Notes under the pieces: generated by a model
Told to the model about the DNA's origin: nothing
What the model saw: the letters and a program-made list of their open reading frames with translations, nothing else
The model's database searches: none
Source: Erwinia tracheiphila
GTDB lineage: Bacteria > Pseudomonadota > Gammaproteobacteria > Enterobacterales > Enterobacteriaceae
Direction of reading: 5' to 3'
Assembly (NCBI RefSeq): GCF_021365465.1
Contig: NZ_CP089932.1
Span: 4,154,001-4,218,000 of the forward strand
DNA length: 64,000 nt
Made by a program: the position numbers and the translations under genes
Part shown: positions 10,635-19,431 of the stretch, piece by piece
Layout: each line of letters starts with the position of its first letter
Numbering within the stretch: position 1 is the stretch's first letter

Positions 10635-11492
10635 GACGCTGTCCCAAAAGGCGTTATCGTATAATGCATCCCGGTCATATCTGAGGGCAAAGTATGGCAG
10701 GCGGTAAAGGGAAGATTAGCGATGAACTCCGGGACAAAATGGCCCCGCTTATCCCGGAACACAAAACCCGCCATCCTCCGGGTACACGCCGAAAACGTGT
10801 TGATAATCGGGCCGCAATGAACGCCATTTTCTTCGTCCCCAGCACAGCCTGTCAGTGGAATGCACTCAATGCCACCGTGATATGTTCATCGGGTTCTGCA
10901 CACCGGCGCTTTCAGGAGTGGCGCGATGCAGGCGTCTTTGAGCGCTTCTGGCAGAACGGTTTGCTGGCCTGCGAGCATCCGGACAGCATTGACCGGTCCT
11001 CGCTGTCGATAGACGGCTGTATGACCAAATCGCCGCTGTCGGGAACAAAAAAACAGGCCGCAATCCCACGGACAGAGGGAAACAGGGCGTAAAGCGCAGC
11101 CTGCTGACGGACGCCAACGGTCTTCCTCTGTCGCTGGTCGCCGCACCAGCAAATACGCACGACATCAACCTGGTTGTGGATACGCCCGGTGCCCTCCGGA
11201 CGGGGCGTCCGGGGGAAAAACCTGGACAAAGGTTACGAAGCTGGATAGCTGAAAACGTATCTACAGAGTCGCCGTTACGAGCCACATATTCAGTCCCGTA
11301 AAGAGGGGTCTGACGCCAGTAAAAACAGGGACTTTAAAGCCCATCATTGGGTCGTCGGGAGGACACATAGCTGGATGAATCGCTTTCGTCGGGTTCTGAC
11401 CCGATGGGAAAAGAAGGCCGAAAATGACGAGGCTATGTTGCATTTTTCCTGTGGTCTTATTGTCTGGAATAAAGTTCTGTTGAGACAGGCTT
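10635..11492 (+). mobile_element. decayed IS5-family (IS427-type) element flanked by TTAA
   Basis: An 858-bp element whose transposase reads in pieces. MAGGKGKISDELRDKMAPLI runs to DGCMTKSPLSG (10694 on). A shift near 11073 leads to KQGVKRSLLTDANGLPLSL, and a further shift leads to the C-terminal segment HSWMNRFRRVLTRWEKKAEN near 11370-11420. The DD(E) segments are split among frames, so it cannot transpose by itself. Ends are imperfect inverted repeats (CTGTCCCAAAAG at 10639-10650 against CTGTCTCAACAG read inward from 11489). TTAA occurs at both borders (10631-10634 and 11493-11496), a plausible 4-bp target duplication. Its right edge abuts the alx riboswitch. Confidence 0.78.
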
Positions 11493-11496
11493 TTAA

Positions 11497-11668
11497 TATG
11501 ATTGATCCTTTCTTCGCCATCCGTTATTGTCGGCTGCAGCGAAGGGGAGTAACTTTATTGCCGGTTAATCGTCATTACGGTGCGCATGCGCCCGGTTGCC
11601 GGGCAGCCAGGATCCATCCTGTGTTGTAAGTGAGACCTTGCCGGGAGGCGAGGTTTGCTTACAGAAAA
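11497..11668 (+). ncRNA. yybP-ykoY manganese riboswitch of alx
   Basis: The leader of alx contains the yybP-ykoY aptamer features: a GAAGGGGAGTA segment near 11540, paired GC-rich arms CGGTTGCCGGGCAGCCAGGA near 11593, and GAGACCTTGCCGGGAGGCGA near 11632 followed by a matching GTTTGCTTACAG. In E. coli this element senses Mn2+ and alkaline pH and controls translation and termination of alx. Start and end are approximate because I placed them by motif, not by covariance model. Confidence 0.82.
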
Positions 11669-11722
11669 TAGACTGTGACTGACGTCTTCCAACGTTGGTC
11701 ATTTTTTATACAGGAAACGCAT

Positions 11723-12694
11723 ATGAATACCGTAGGCACACCGTTACTTTGGAGTAGTTTCGCCGTTGTCTTGCTGATTATGCTGGCGATTGACCTGCTA
11801 TTACAGGCGGGCCGCGGCAGTCAAACGATGGCACTGAAACAAGCCGCACTGTGGTCGCTGGTGTGGATTTCGATGGCATTGTTCTTCGCCGCTGGCCTGT
11901 GGTGGTATCTGCAAGGCAGCGCCGGACCCGAGATTGCTCACAAACAAGCCCTGGCTTTTCTTACCGGCTATGTGCTGGAAAAAGCACTGGCCGTGGATAA
12001 TGTTTTTGTCTGGCTGATGCTGTTTAGCTACTTCACCGTTCCTGCCAATTTACAGCGCAGGGTACTGATTTACGGCGTACTTGGCGCAATCGTGCTGCGC
12101 ACCATCATGATTTTTGCCGGTAGCTGGCTGGTCAATGAATTCAGCTGGATCCTGTACGTATTCGGCGCTTTTCTGCTGTTTACCGGCGTGAAAATGTCGA
12201 TGGCGGGTAAAGAAGGTGACGGTGCGGTCGGCGATAAACCGGTAGTGCGCTGGCTGCGTGGACACCTGCGCATGACCGATAACCTTGAGGGTGAGAAGTT
12301 TTTCGTTCGCCGCAATGGCGTTCTGTTCGCCACCCCGTTGCTGCTGGTGCTCATCATGGTCGAACTGAGCGACGTTATCTTTGCCGTCGACAGCATACCG
12401 GCTATTTTTGCCGTGACCACCGACCCCTTTATTGTGCTCACGTCCAACCTGTTTGCCATCCTGGGGCTTCGCGCGATGTACTTCCTGCTGGCAGGCGTTG
12501 CCGAACGCTTCTCGATGTTGAAATATGGTCTTGCAGTGATTCTGGTGTTTATTGGTTTCAAAATGCTGATCGTCGACTTTTATCATATTCCGGTTGCCGT
12601 GTCGTTAAGCGTGGTTGGTGGTATTCTGGCCGTGACACTGATTATTAACGCGCTGGTTAATCGTCATAACGACCAGCACCTGAAGAATAAATAA
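11723..12694 (+). CDS. alx: TerC-family inner-membrane manganese exporter
   Basis: A 323-residue polytopic membrane protein of the TerC family. Hydrophobic segments are spread along the length, with acidic residues inside helices in [15 protein letters not shown] and [20 protein letters not shown], the hallmark TerC metal-path motifs. E. coli Alx (321 residues) exports excess manganese. The frame is open from 11675, but ATG 11723 has AGGAAA upstream and gives the family N-terminus [10 protein letters not shown]. Expression should depend on the upstream riboswitch; an IS sits immediately upstream of that leader and may have replaced the promoter. Confidence 0.93.
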   Translation: MNTVGTPLLWSSFAVVLLIMLAIDLLLQAGRGSQTMALKQAALWSLVWISMALFFAAGLWWYLQGSAGPEIAHKQALAFLTGYVLEKALAVDNVFVWLMLFSYFTVPANLQRRVLIYGVLGAIVLRTIMIFAGSWLVNEFSWILYVFGAFLLFTGVKMSMAGKEGDGAVGDKPVVRWLRGHLRMTDNLEGEKFFVRRNGVLFATPLLLVLIMVELSDVIFAVDSIPAIFAVTTDPFIVLTSNLFAILGLRAMYFLLAGVAERFSMLKYGLAVILVFIGFKMLIVDFYHIPVAVSLSVVGGILAVTLIINALVNRHNDQHLKNK

Positions 12695-12721
12695 CTATTT
12701 TACCGAATTATAACAACAGGC

Positions 12722-12757
12722 CTGTGGCAGAAATAACTCACTGCCACAGATCATTTT
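12722..12757 (+). terminator. alx terminator hairpin
   Basis: CTGTGGCAG (12722-12730) pairs perfectly with CTGCCACAG (12741-12749), followed by a short T-containing stretch. It lies 27 bp after the alx stop. Confidence 0.6.
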
Positions 12758-12872
12758 CCCTTCCGCTGACATCACATTTCTTTATACTGCCACTGCAAAC
12801 ACACCTTTTCGCCGGGTTTAATGAGAACAAGGCGGTCTGATTTTATCATTAACATTAAGAATTGGTTTTAGT

Positions 12873-14114
12873 ATGAGTATGGAAAAACGCCGTCCTGTAC
12901 TGCTACGATGCCTTCTGCAGGGAAGCCTGGTTAGCCAAATTTCAATAGGTTTGGTTGCAGGTATGGCACTTGCCTGGTTTTCGAAAGAAGGCGCGGAATC
13001 AGTCAGCCTGCTGGGATCTTTATTTGTCAGCGCACTGAAAGCCGTCGCGCCTGTGTTGGTTATGGTGCTGATCATTGCTTCAATTGCTAATCATCAGCAG
13101 GGACAAAAGACATCGATACGCCCGATTATCGTACTCTATCTGTTAAGCACTTTCTTTGCCGCCGTGCTGGCCGTTGTGTTTAGCCACCTGTTTCCGCAAA
13201 AATTGACGCTGGCGGCAGTCGATCAGGAGATTGTGCCACCTTCAGGGATAATGGCTGTGCTTGACGGTCTGATCACCAGCATGGTTTCCAATCCGATTGA
13301 GGCACTGATGCACGCAAACTATATTGGAATCCTGGTATGGGCGATTGGACTTGGCTTTGCTTTTCGCCACAGTAGCGAGACAACACGCACATTCCTGAAC
13401 GATACGGCAAATGCCATCACCTCGCTGGTACGTATCGTGATCCGCTGTGCACCAATAGGCATTTTTGGCCTGGTGGCATCTATTCTGGCCTCAACCGGCT
13501 TTTCTGCGCTATGGAACTATGCCTACCTGCTTGGGTTACTGTTAGGTTGTATGCTGGTGATGGCCCTGGTAGTCAATCCTATTTTGGTCTGGTGGAAGAT
13601 TCGTCGTAATCCCTATCCGCTGGTGTTTACCTGCCTGCGGGAAAGCGGCGTCACTGCTTTTTTTACCCGTAGCTCTGCTGCCAATATTCCGGTGAATATG
13701 GCGCTGGCAAAAAAGCTTGGTTTAGACGAAGACACCTATTCCATATCAATTCCGGTCGGCGCAAATATCAGTATGGCCGGCGCATCCATCACTATTACCG
13801 TACTGACACTGGCAGCCGTAAACACGCTGGGAATCCACGTCGATACAAGCACCGCTATCCTGCTGAGTTTTGTCGCCTCGATTTGTGCCTGTGGCGCTTC
13901 GGGCGTGGCGGGAGGCTCTCTGCTGCTGATACCGGTAGCATGCAATATGTTTGGTATTCCTGACGATGTGGCGATGCAGGTTGTCGCTGTCGGCTTTGTT
14001 ATTGGCGTGCTGCAGGATTCCGCAGAAACAGCGCTGAACTCATCAACAGATGTCTTGTTTACCGCAGCAGCCTGCATGGCTGAAAAACAAGCGGAAGACA
14101 AAACACATGTCTGA
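12873..14114 (+). CDS. sstT: serine/threonine:sodium symporter
   Basis: A 413-residue member of the dicarboxylate/amino acid:cation symporter (DAACS) family that imports serine and threonine with sodium. Multiple hydrophobic helices are visible. The serine-rich re-entrant loop reads [14 protein letters not shown], and the substrate/sodium site reads [20 protein letters not shown] followed by [17 protein letters not shown]. Length matches E. coli SstT (414). The start at 12873 is followed by a second in-frame ATG at 12879; no strong ribosome site separates them. The downstream E. coli neighbours ygjV, uxaCA and exuTR are missing. Confidence 0.94.
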   Translation: MSMEKRRPVLLRCLLQGSLVSQISIGLVAGMALAWFSKEGAESVSLLGSLFVSALKAVAPVLVMVLIIASIANHQQGQKTSIRPIIVLYLLSTFFAAVLAVVFSHLFPQKLTLAAVDQEIVPPSGIMAVLDGLITSMVSNPIEALMHANYIGILVWAIGLGFAFRHSSETTRTFLNDTANAITSLVRIVIRCAPIGIFGLVASILASTGFSALWNYAYLLGLLLGCMLVMALVVNPILVWWKIRRNPYPLVFTCLRESGVTAFFTRSSAANIPVNMALAKKLGLDEDTYSISIPVGANISMAGASITITVLTLAAVNTLGIHVDTSTAILLSFVASICACGASGVAGGSLLLIPVACNMFGIPDDVAMQVVAVGFVIGVLQDSAETALNSSTDVLFTAAACMAEKQAEDKTHV

Positions 14115-14779
14115 TCCTGCGCTGGTCGTCTGCTGTCTCAGGATATTCCTTGTCGCTGCAGACCTTAATAAAAAAGGCTGACAGCGGGAAAGCACTGGTA
14201 ATCGTACGCATTCTCGGCGCTTATGCTGAATTGGGGGATGCGTGTAGGCAGCAGGCAGGATTACATTCACTCTTATCAAAAAAATTAAATATCTTAAGGG
14301 CATATTTTACCCATCAGCATCCCAGGGGGTTTTAACCCGCTCTAACGCAACAGGTAAAATACCCCCGTTACCCAACTTACACGCTGGATTAAGGCCTGCA
14401 CACAAGGATAAGTCGCCAGAAAATCTTAAAACACCATCGCAATCCGGCAATTACCTTTAAAAAGTAATTAGTTAACTTCCCTGGCTCTGCTTAAGTCACA
14501 ATAGTATATAAACAAGCTAATTATGTCAGCCTGTGTAAAACCCCTTTGCCTCAGACTTTGTCGCCTGTAAAACAGTCCTGCCACGACGCCAATGAAGCCC
14601 AATGCTCCGGCCTCTGATTACCCTGAACGTGATTCTTTTGCCAGAAATTCGACAGGCTTTTTACATCAGTGATAATTTCGTCCGTGTAAAGTCGGCAATC
14701 CACACCCATACTAATGATGAATCGAACATGCCGGATTTTGCCCATAACAGCACTACCATCTTGTTCAGGAATGGTTTTT
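14115..14779. other. 665-bp gap between sstT and yqjA without a recognisable gene
   Basis: In E. coli this interval holds ygjV, uxaCA and exuTR; here none of their sequences is recognisable. I see an inverted pair, GGGCATATTTTACCC near 14298-14312 and GGTAAAATACCCCC near 14352-14365, about 40 bp apart, which could form a hairpin or a dyad. The last 200 bp are AT-rich and should contain the yqjA-mzrA promoter. Short open frames here lack ribosome sites. Confidence 0.5.
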
Positions 14780-15442
14780 ATGGATATTTTTAAAGAACTG
14801 ATTCACGCCCTTTGGCAGCAAGATTATGAAATGCTTGCCGATCCGACGCTGGTATGGGCAATTTATATTGTCCTGTTTTCAATCCTGTTTCTTGAAAATG
14901 GGCTGCTCCCCTCTGCATTTTTACCGGGTGACAGCCTGCTTATTCTGGTTGGTGTGCTGATTGCCAAAGGCACCATGACCTTCCCACTCACCCTGCTGAT
15001 TCTGACGACGGGGGCAAGCCTCGGGTGTTGGGTAGGCTATATCCAGGGCAGATGGCTGGGCAATACCTCCCTTATCCAGAAATGGCTTTCACATTTGCCG
15101 GAACAATATCATGAACGAGCGCACAAACTGTTTCATCGCCATGGGCTTTCCGCACTGCTAATTGGGAGGTTTATCGCTTTTGTCAGAACCCTGTTGCCGA
15201 CTATCGCCGGGCTGTCTGGCCTCAATAATGCCCGCTTTCAGTTCTTTAACTGGATGAGCGGTTTCCTCTGGGTTCTGATTCTGACCGTGATGGGTTTTGT
15301 ACTGGGCAAAACGCCCATTTTTCTTAAATATGAAGATAAGTTGATGTTCTGCCTGATGCTGCTGCCACTGGTGCTGCTGGTGCTCGGTCTGTTTGGCTCA
15401 CTTTACGTTTTATGGCAAAAGAAGCGCAGCACCTGTCGGTGA
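14780..15442 (+). CDS. yqjA: DedA-family membrane transporter YqjA
   Basis: A 220-residue DedA-family inner-membrane protein, the same length as E. coli YqjA. It contains the DedA signature FLENGLLPSAFLPGDSLLIL and the conserved arginine stretch IGRFIAFVRTLLPTIAGL, followed by FFNWMSGFLWVLILTVMG. E. coli YqjA and YghB act in membrane-potential and alkaline-pH homeostasis and undecaprenyl-phosphate or lipid handling. ATG 14780 is chosen over upstream ATGs because AGGA lies 9 bases before it and the protein then begins MDIFKELIHALW. Its end is followed at once by mzrA, so they are co-transcribed. Confidence 0.92.
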   Translation: MDIFKELIHALWQQDYEMLADPTLVWAIYIVLFSILFLENGLLPSAFLPGDSLLILVGVLIAKGTMTFPLTLLILTTGASLGCWVGYIQGRWLGNTSLIQKWLSHLPEQYHERAHKLFHRHGLSALLIGRFIAFVRTLLPTIAGLSGLNNARFQFFNWMSGFLWVLILTVMGFVLGKTPIFLKYEDKLMFCLMLLPLVLLVLGLFGSLYVLWQKKRSTCR

Positions 15443-15456
15443 AAAGGAAGTTGATT

Positions 15457-15840
15457 GTGCTAAAGAGAATCAGACTTTACGGGGTACCGGGCTATCTCAC
15501 CACTATGGCCGCAACGTTAGCCCTGTTGATGATGTTCTTTTTGCCCACACGGGTGCGCAATGAATCAGCACTCCATATCCGCGCCTCACATCAGGGTACT
15601 GCCTTGCCGGATGGTTTCTTTGTTTATCAGCGACTCAGTGCCCGAGGTATACAGATCAAAAGTATTACCCTGGATAACAAGATACTGATCATACAATTTG
15701 ATTCATTTAAGCAAAGTGCTGAGGCAGAAAAAGTGTTGCGGGATCTTCTGCCATTCGATTTCGATGTCGCACAACAGGAAGAACCTTCCCCTTTTAGCTG
15801 GATCTCCTGTTTGAATACCGCTTCCCAAACCCTGAGCTGA
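15457..15840 (+). CDS. mzrA: EnvZ/OmpR modulator MzrA
   Basis: A 127-residue single-pass inner-membrane protein, the exact length of E. coli MzrA, which binds EnvZ and links the CpxA/CpxR and EnvZ/OmpR stress systems. It has one N-terminal hydrophobic segment (about residues 13-30, LTTMAATLALLMMFFLP). The periplasmic domain contains HIRASHQGTALPDGFFVY and IKSITLDNKILIIQFDS, matching family motifs. The frame is open from 15412, inside yqjA, but GTG 15457 has AAGGAAG seven bases upstream and gives the family length, so it is preferred. Confidence 0.88.
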   Translation: MLKRIRLYGVPGYLTTMAATLALLMMFFLPTRVRNESALHIRASHQGTALPDGFFVYQRLSARGIQIKSITLDNKILIIQFDSFKQSAEAEKVLRDLLPFDFDVAQQEEPSPFSWISCLNTASQTLS

Positions 15841-16005
15841 TGCCGCCAGTCCATTCTGCCTGCACGCCCTGCTATTATCCTTCTGAATACTATTCCCTTT
15901 GAGCTTTCTCTTTTTTCTGACTATGCTTAACCTCAGTATCAAACTGGTGCATTTACAGGATCAATTGGGCATTGCAGCCCCTCACAACGGAAGGTAGCAA
16001 CAGAA

Positions 16006-16380
16006 ATGAACTATCACATCATTCCTGGAATCACTCTTCTTACACTGACCAGCTTGTCTCAGGCAGCTGATTCTCTTTGTTTGCAAAAGGAACAAAACAT
16101 TCAGCATGAGATTGACATTGCACGTCAGCATAACAACCAACGGCGGGTAAATGGTCTTGAACGGGCACTCACGGAAGCACGCGCAGGCTGTTCAGATGAG
16201 AAGCTAAGAATGCTTCATCAGCAAAAGATCAAACAGCATCAGCAAAAAGTAGCTGAACGTCAGAAGGAACTGGATCAGGAAAGAGCAAAGAGCACAAACG
16301 CCAGAAAAATTGCCAAACGCGAAGAAAAACTGGCAGAAGCAAAACATGAACTGCAGGAAATCCAGTCTGCACCCTATTGA
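16006..16380 (+). CDS. yqjC: periplasmic DUF1090 protein YqjC
   Basis: A 124-residue secreted protein with a signal peptide ending near SQAADS (about residue 20). The mature part is almost entirely charged helix, rich in Q, E, K and R, and likely coiled coil (KQHQQKVAERQKELDQERAK). DUF1090 members are periplasmic proteins of unknown role. It heads the yqjC-D-E-K run, which in E. coli is induced in stationary phase. Confidence 0.87.
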   Translation: MNYHIIPGITLLTLTSLSQAADSLCLQKEQNIQHEIDIARQHNNQRRVNGLERALTEARAGCSDEKLRMLHQQKIKQHQQKVAERQKELDQERAKSTNARKIAKREEKLAEAKHELQEIQSAPY

Positions 16381-16415
16381 TAGCCGTGACCAGCTGAATA
16401 CATAAGGAGTTAATT

Positions 16416-16721
16416 ATGCCTAAAGACACCACCTCTGAGCATCTGCGAGCAGAACTGAAAAACCTGGCAGACACCCTGGAAGAAGTATTAAGCAGCACCA
16501 GTGAAAAATCTAAATCAGAGCTGGATAAGTTACGCAGCAAAGCGCAAAGCGCACTGAAAGATACGCGCGCACGCCTGGGGGACTCTGGCGACAGGATTGC
16601 TAAAACGTCGCGTGAAGTAGCCGATCATGCAGACGTTTACGTGCGTGAAAATCCCTGGACCAGCGTGGGTATCGGTGCCGCCATTGGTGTGGTTCTTGGT
16701 GTCCTGTTGACGCGACGTTAA
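16416..16721 (+). CDS. yqjD: ElaB/YqjD/DUF883 ribosome-associated membrane protein
   Basis: A 101-residue protein with a charged, helical N-terminal part (LRAELKNLADTLEEVLSSTS) and a C-terminal glycine-rich membrane anchor SVGIGAAIGVVLGVLLTRR (about residues 82-101). E. coli YqjD binds ribosomes through its N-terminus and tethers them to the inner membrane in stationary phase. GGAG lies upstream of the ATG. The stop overlaps closely with the next start (2 bp gap), so yqjD, yqjE and yqjK are translationally linked. Confidence 0.92.
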   Translation: MPKDTTSEHLRAELKNLADTLEEVLSSTSEKSKSELDKLRSKAQSALKDTRARLGDSGDRIAKTSREVADHADVYVRENPWTSVGIGAAIGVVLGVLLTRR

Positions 16722-16723
16722 CA

Positions 16724-17116
16724 ATGGCAGATTCACAACAAAACCACGGCCCCGGCAAAGGGGTCATTAACATTGGTAAGCGCATTGTTATCACGCTGGT
16801 TGGAATAGTTGAAACTCGTGTTCGACTGGCAGTTGTGGAACTTGAGGAAGAAAAAGCCCGGCTGATCCAAATGCTTATGATGGTCGGCCTGACTATGCTG
16901 TTTACTGCATTCGGGTTAATGAGCCTGATGGTACTTATTATCTGGGCAGTAGATGCACAATATCGGCTTATGGCAATTGGCATCACCACCGCCGTGCTTT
17001 TCGCGTTGGCAATCATCTTTGGTCTGTGGACCCTGATAAAATCACGCCGCTCCGCTCTCCTGAGTGCAACCCGTAAAGAGCTTAAGTCCGATCGCAAGTT
17101 ACTGGAGGAAGACTAA
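16724..17116 (+). CDS. yqjE: inner-membrane YqjE/holin-like family protein
   Basis: A 130-residue protein with two adjacent transmembrane helices (about residues 46-70 and 80-102) separated by a short loop, and charged ends, a layout given as Actinobacterial-holin-like/YqjE in family databases. The function is unknown; it is made together with the ribosome-tethering YqjD. The stop codon overlaps the ATG of yqjK by one base (17116). Confidence 0.88.
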   Translation: MADSQQNHGPGKGVINIGKRIVITLVGIVETRVRLAVVELEEEKARLIQMLMMVGLTMLFTAFGLMSLMVLIIWAVDAQYRLMAIGITTAVLFALAIIFGLWTLIKSRRSALLSATRKELKSDRKLLEED

Positions 17117-17397
17117 TGAACCGTGAACTAAGCAGTCGTAAGGCTGAACTGCTGCGCGAGGTACAACAACAGAGGCTCGATCTTAGCACAGCAAAGAAAC
17201 GCTGGCTGGAGAGTACCGCCAGATACGATAGCGGCTGGCTCACCCTGGTCAGCTTGCGTCGTTATCTGGCGGTGAGCAGCAGCTTGATAGCGGTCTGGTC
17301 CATACGCAACCCGCGAAAAATTACCCGCTGGGCCAGACGCGGTTTGGGGATATGGAGTAGCTGGCGGATGTTACGCAACTATCTTCCCCGTCGATAA
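17116..17397 (+). CDS. yqjK: YqjK-like family protein
   Basis: A 93-residue basic protein typical of the YqjK-like family. The N-terminus is charged and glutamine-rich (SSRKAELLREVQQQRLDLS), a central moderately hydrophobic segment reads LRRYLAVSSSLIAVWSIR, and the C-terminus is arginine-rich. It may be membrane-associated. It overlaps yqjE by one base and ends the yqjC-K operon. The role is not known. Confidence 0.87.
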   Translation: MNRELSSRKAELLREVQQQRLDLSTAKKRWLESTARYDSGWLTLVSLRRYLAVSSSLIAVWSIRNPRKITRWARRGLGIWSSWRMLRNYLPRR

Positions 17398-17627
17398 TCC
17401 CCTAGTTTTTCCCTCTTTTACAGCAGCATCCGGTTGCTCCCGGAACTGCCCTTCTTGACATTCAATTATCCTGAGTAACTCAGACAGTTTATCTCGCTTA
17501 CAATCGTTTCCTTTCACGAATATTATGATGATCAACAAAAGGTAAAGAGCCTGTAATGCCTGCTATTACAGATTTTAGCAATGACAAATCGACCTGGGTA
17601 ACCAGTAAAAATTTAATGGAGTTAATA

Positions 17628-18020
17628 GTGAATAAATTAGAAAATGTTGGTTTCCTGATCGCACGTCTTCTTATGCCAGTGCTGTTCATTGTGGCTGGTT
17701 GGGGCAAGATAACTGGTTACGCTGGTACACAGCAATATATGGAACACATGGGCGTACCGGGATTCCTGCTACCGCTAACTGTTCTTCTTGAATTCGGTGG
17801 CGGCCTGGCTATTCTTTTTGGTTTCCTCACTCGTTTTACCGCTATTTTTACCGCAGTATTTACGCTGATTACAGCATTTATCTTTCATATTGATTTTAGT
17901 GTTGCGGGTAACTCAATCAACTTTATGAAAAATTTGACCATTGCAGGCGGTTATCTGCTGCTGTTTATTACTGGTCCCGGCGCTTACAGCATTGATCGTA
18001 TTTTGAACAAAAAATGGTAA
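17628..18020 (+). CDS. yqjF: DoxX-family inner-membrane protein YqjF
   Basis: A 130-residue DoxX/SURF4-like protein with four hydrophobic helices and the conserved WGKITGYAGTQQYMEHMGVPG and LLEFGGGLAILFGFLTR motifs. It has the same length and ending (SIDRILNKKW) as E. coli YqjF. The frame is open from 17556, but GTG 17628 preceded by GGAG gives the family N-terminus VNKLENVGFLIARLLMP, so it is chosen. The exact role is uncertain; DoxX proteins are linked to redox stress. A TTGACA at 17455 is a possible -35 but no good -10 follows. The E. coli neighbour yqjG is absent. Confidence 0.9.
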   Translation: MNKLENVGFLIARLLMPVLFIVAGWGKITGYAGTQQYMEHMGVPGFLLPLTVLLEFGGGLAILFGFLTRFTAIFTAVFTLITAFIFHIDFSVAGNSINFMKNLTIAGGYLLLFITGPGAYSIDRILNKKW

Positions 18021-18157
18021 CGATGAAAAGGTCGCGTTTAGAAATGCCCGGCAAGAGTTTCCGACAAAAAACTGGCCATGCTTTGGCGGTTCTGTAAGGA
18101 TCAGAAAGCAGAAGTAAAATGAGCTGGTTGACATTGACAGGATATATTTTAAACTAA

Positions 18158-18183
18158 AAAAGCAGGCTGTATTCCAGCCTGCT
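18158..18183 (-). terminator. terminator of the microcin-like gene
   Basis: AGCAGGCTG (18161-18169) pairs with CAGCCTGCT (18175-18183) across a 5-base loop. Read on the minus strand it is followed by TTTTTT, so it ends transcription of the minus-strand peptide gene; it may also serve yqjF. Confidence 0.8.
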
Positions 18184-18327
18184 TCTGTATGGCTTGAAAG
18201 CTATCTTCGCCAAATAACTGCTAAGTGAAAAGGAAAATAAACGTCATGCTAAAAGCAGGAAAGTTTCCTCTGTTATAACCAAGTCAGTTAATAAACCTGA
18301 CAGTTAAATGCAGAAAATTCTCAACGC

Positions 18328-18621
18328 TTATACTGACGCTTTCTTCGCTCTAATCTGAGAAATGGCACTGATACCAAAATTCACAATAGCAGAAATCCCA
18401 CTGCTTATATTCCTGACTGCGGAAACAATATCCAGCTCAAAAATACTGCCGATACCAGATCCTAAGATCGAGCCTGCAGTCTTGGCATCCGTTGTCAAAC
18501 CGCCCGCAGCGGTCCCCCGATCTAAGATGCGACCAATGGCACCGCCGATTGTGGAACCAAGGTCAGCAAAAATACCCGCGCCAGACACATTATGAACTTC
18601 TTTAGAAGTTAACTCACGCAT
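18328..18621 (-). CDS. putative class II microcin-like peptide with double-glycine-type leader
   Basis: A 97-residue peptide starting MRELTSKEVHNVSGAG, which strongly resembles the leaders of peptides exported and cleaved by C39-peptidase ABC transporters (microcin V begins MRTLTLNELDSVSGG). Cleavage after GA would release an 82-residue core rich in Gly, Ala, Ser and Ile, free of cysteine, with GxxxG-type helices (GSTIGGAIGRILDRG, GSILGSGIGSIFE) and a basic tail (QIRAKKASV). A strong AAGGAGAA lies upstream of the ATG, a TTGACT/TAAATT promoter lies at 18677-18704 and a terminator at 18161. No exporter or immunity gene is in the window, so it would rely on trans-acting export or be a relic. Antibacterial function is inferred, not shown. 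Confidence 0.72.
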   Translation of the reverse strand: MRELTSKEVHNVSGAGIFADLGSTIGGAIGRILDRGTAAGGLTTDAKTAGSILGSGIGSIFELDIVSAVRNISSGISAIVNFGISAISQIRAKKASV

Positions 18622-18676
18622 TGAAAATTCTCCTTGTTTTTAAATACACTGTACGCTTTCCATAGAGCGCAACGAC

Positions 18677-18704
18677 AATTTAATTAAAAAAAATTAAAAG
18701 TCAA
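18677..18704 (-). promoter_or_regulatory. predicted sigma-70 promoter of the microcin-like gene
   Basis: On the minus strand, TTGACT (18704-18699) is followed after 16 bases by TAAATT (18682-18677). The spacer is extremely A/T-rich. It would give a leader of about 50 bases before the ATG at 18621. Confidence 0.55.
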
Positions 18705-19431
18705 ACAATTAAGTACGCATTCAAACTCAAAAAAACAAATAAAAAGTATTTGGATGGTTAATAAAATAAAAAACAATCAAAAAAACATCATTATAACTAA
18801 ATTAAATCAGCAAGTCGCACCACTAAAAATCCGGCCTGAAACATATGACCATTAGATTTGATGGCAATACTTTCCCGTAAAGATCTGAAATACTCTGTAG
18901 TCAGCGCGAGAATAAACAACTATCTGGAACAGCGTATTAATAGCCATTGACTAAAATTTTCTGATAAAGATTACTCGGGTAAATTATCCTGCAACGAATA
19001 ACGTCGGCAACTTTCTCTGCTCAATGCAAATACTGTCTGTTGAAAGATTTACTTAGTTCGGAAAACTTTCACGCCAACTATGCCAAAGGCTTACAGCGTT
19101 AATTCCAGGGTTCATCAGGCAGTGACGCGGGCAGCATGCGGTTTCACTCTCAGCATTCTGCCGCTGACGCTCCACTTTCATCGCACAAGGTCAGTGATGC
19201 CTAAATGCCTTCTTTCACTCGTGCAGCACAGTATAATCGCACCCGTCAGCATGACTATTGCAACATAGTCCCAATGCGCTCAGAGAAAATAAGTGCAGCT
19301 CGCAGATATGAGGCGGGGCAAGGTTTATCCCGAGTTTATACAAATATGTCACTTCACACGCTGTTACCTGCAAACAGGTCACAAACCTCTGCCGGAACAA
19401 TAATGCAGTATGGAAAGGCCAGCGAAGGTAT
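18705..19431. other. AT-rich gap upstream of the microcin-like gene
   Basis: About 730 bp without a convincing gene. The first 150 bp are very A/T-rich and unlike the flanking housekeeping genes. A 29-codon frame at 18861-18950 (MAILSRKDLKYSVVSARINN...) and longer overlapping frames at 19080-19600 have no ribosome site and the latter are antisense to yhaJ. No immunity-protein-like membrane ORF was found on either strand. Confidence 0.45.

Noticed and set aside
18705..19100. An immunity-protein gene beside the microcin-like gene.
   Set aside because: All frames on both strands are short and interrupted; none has a membrane segment plus ribosome site.
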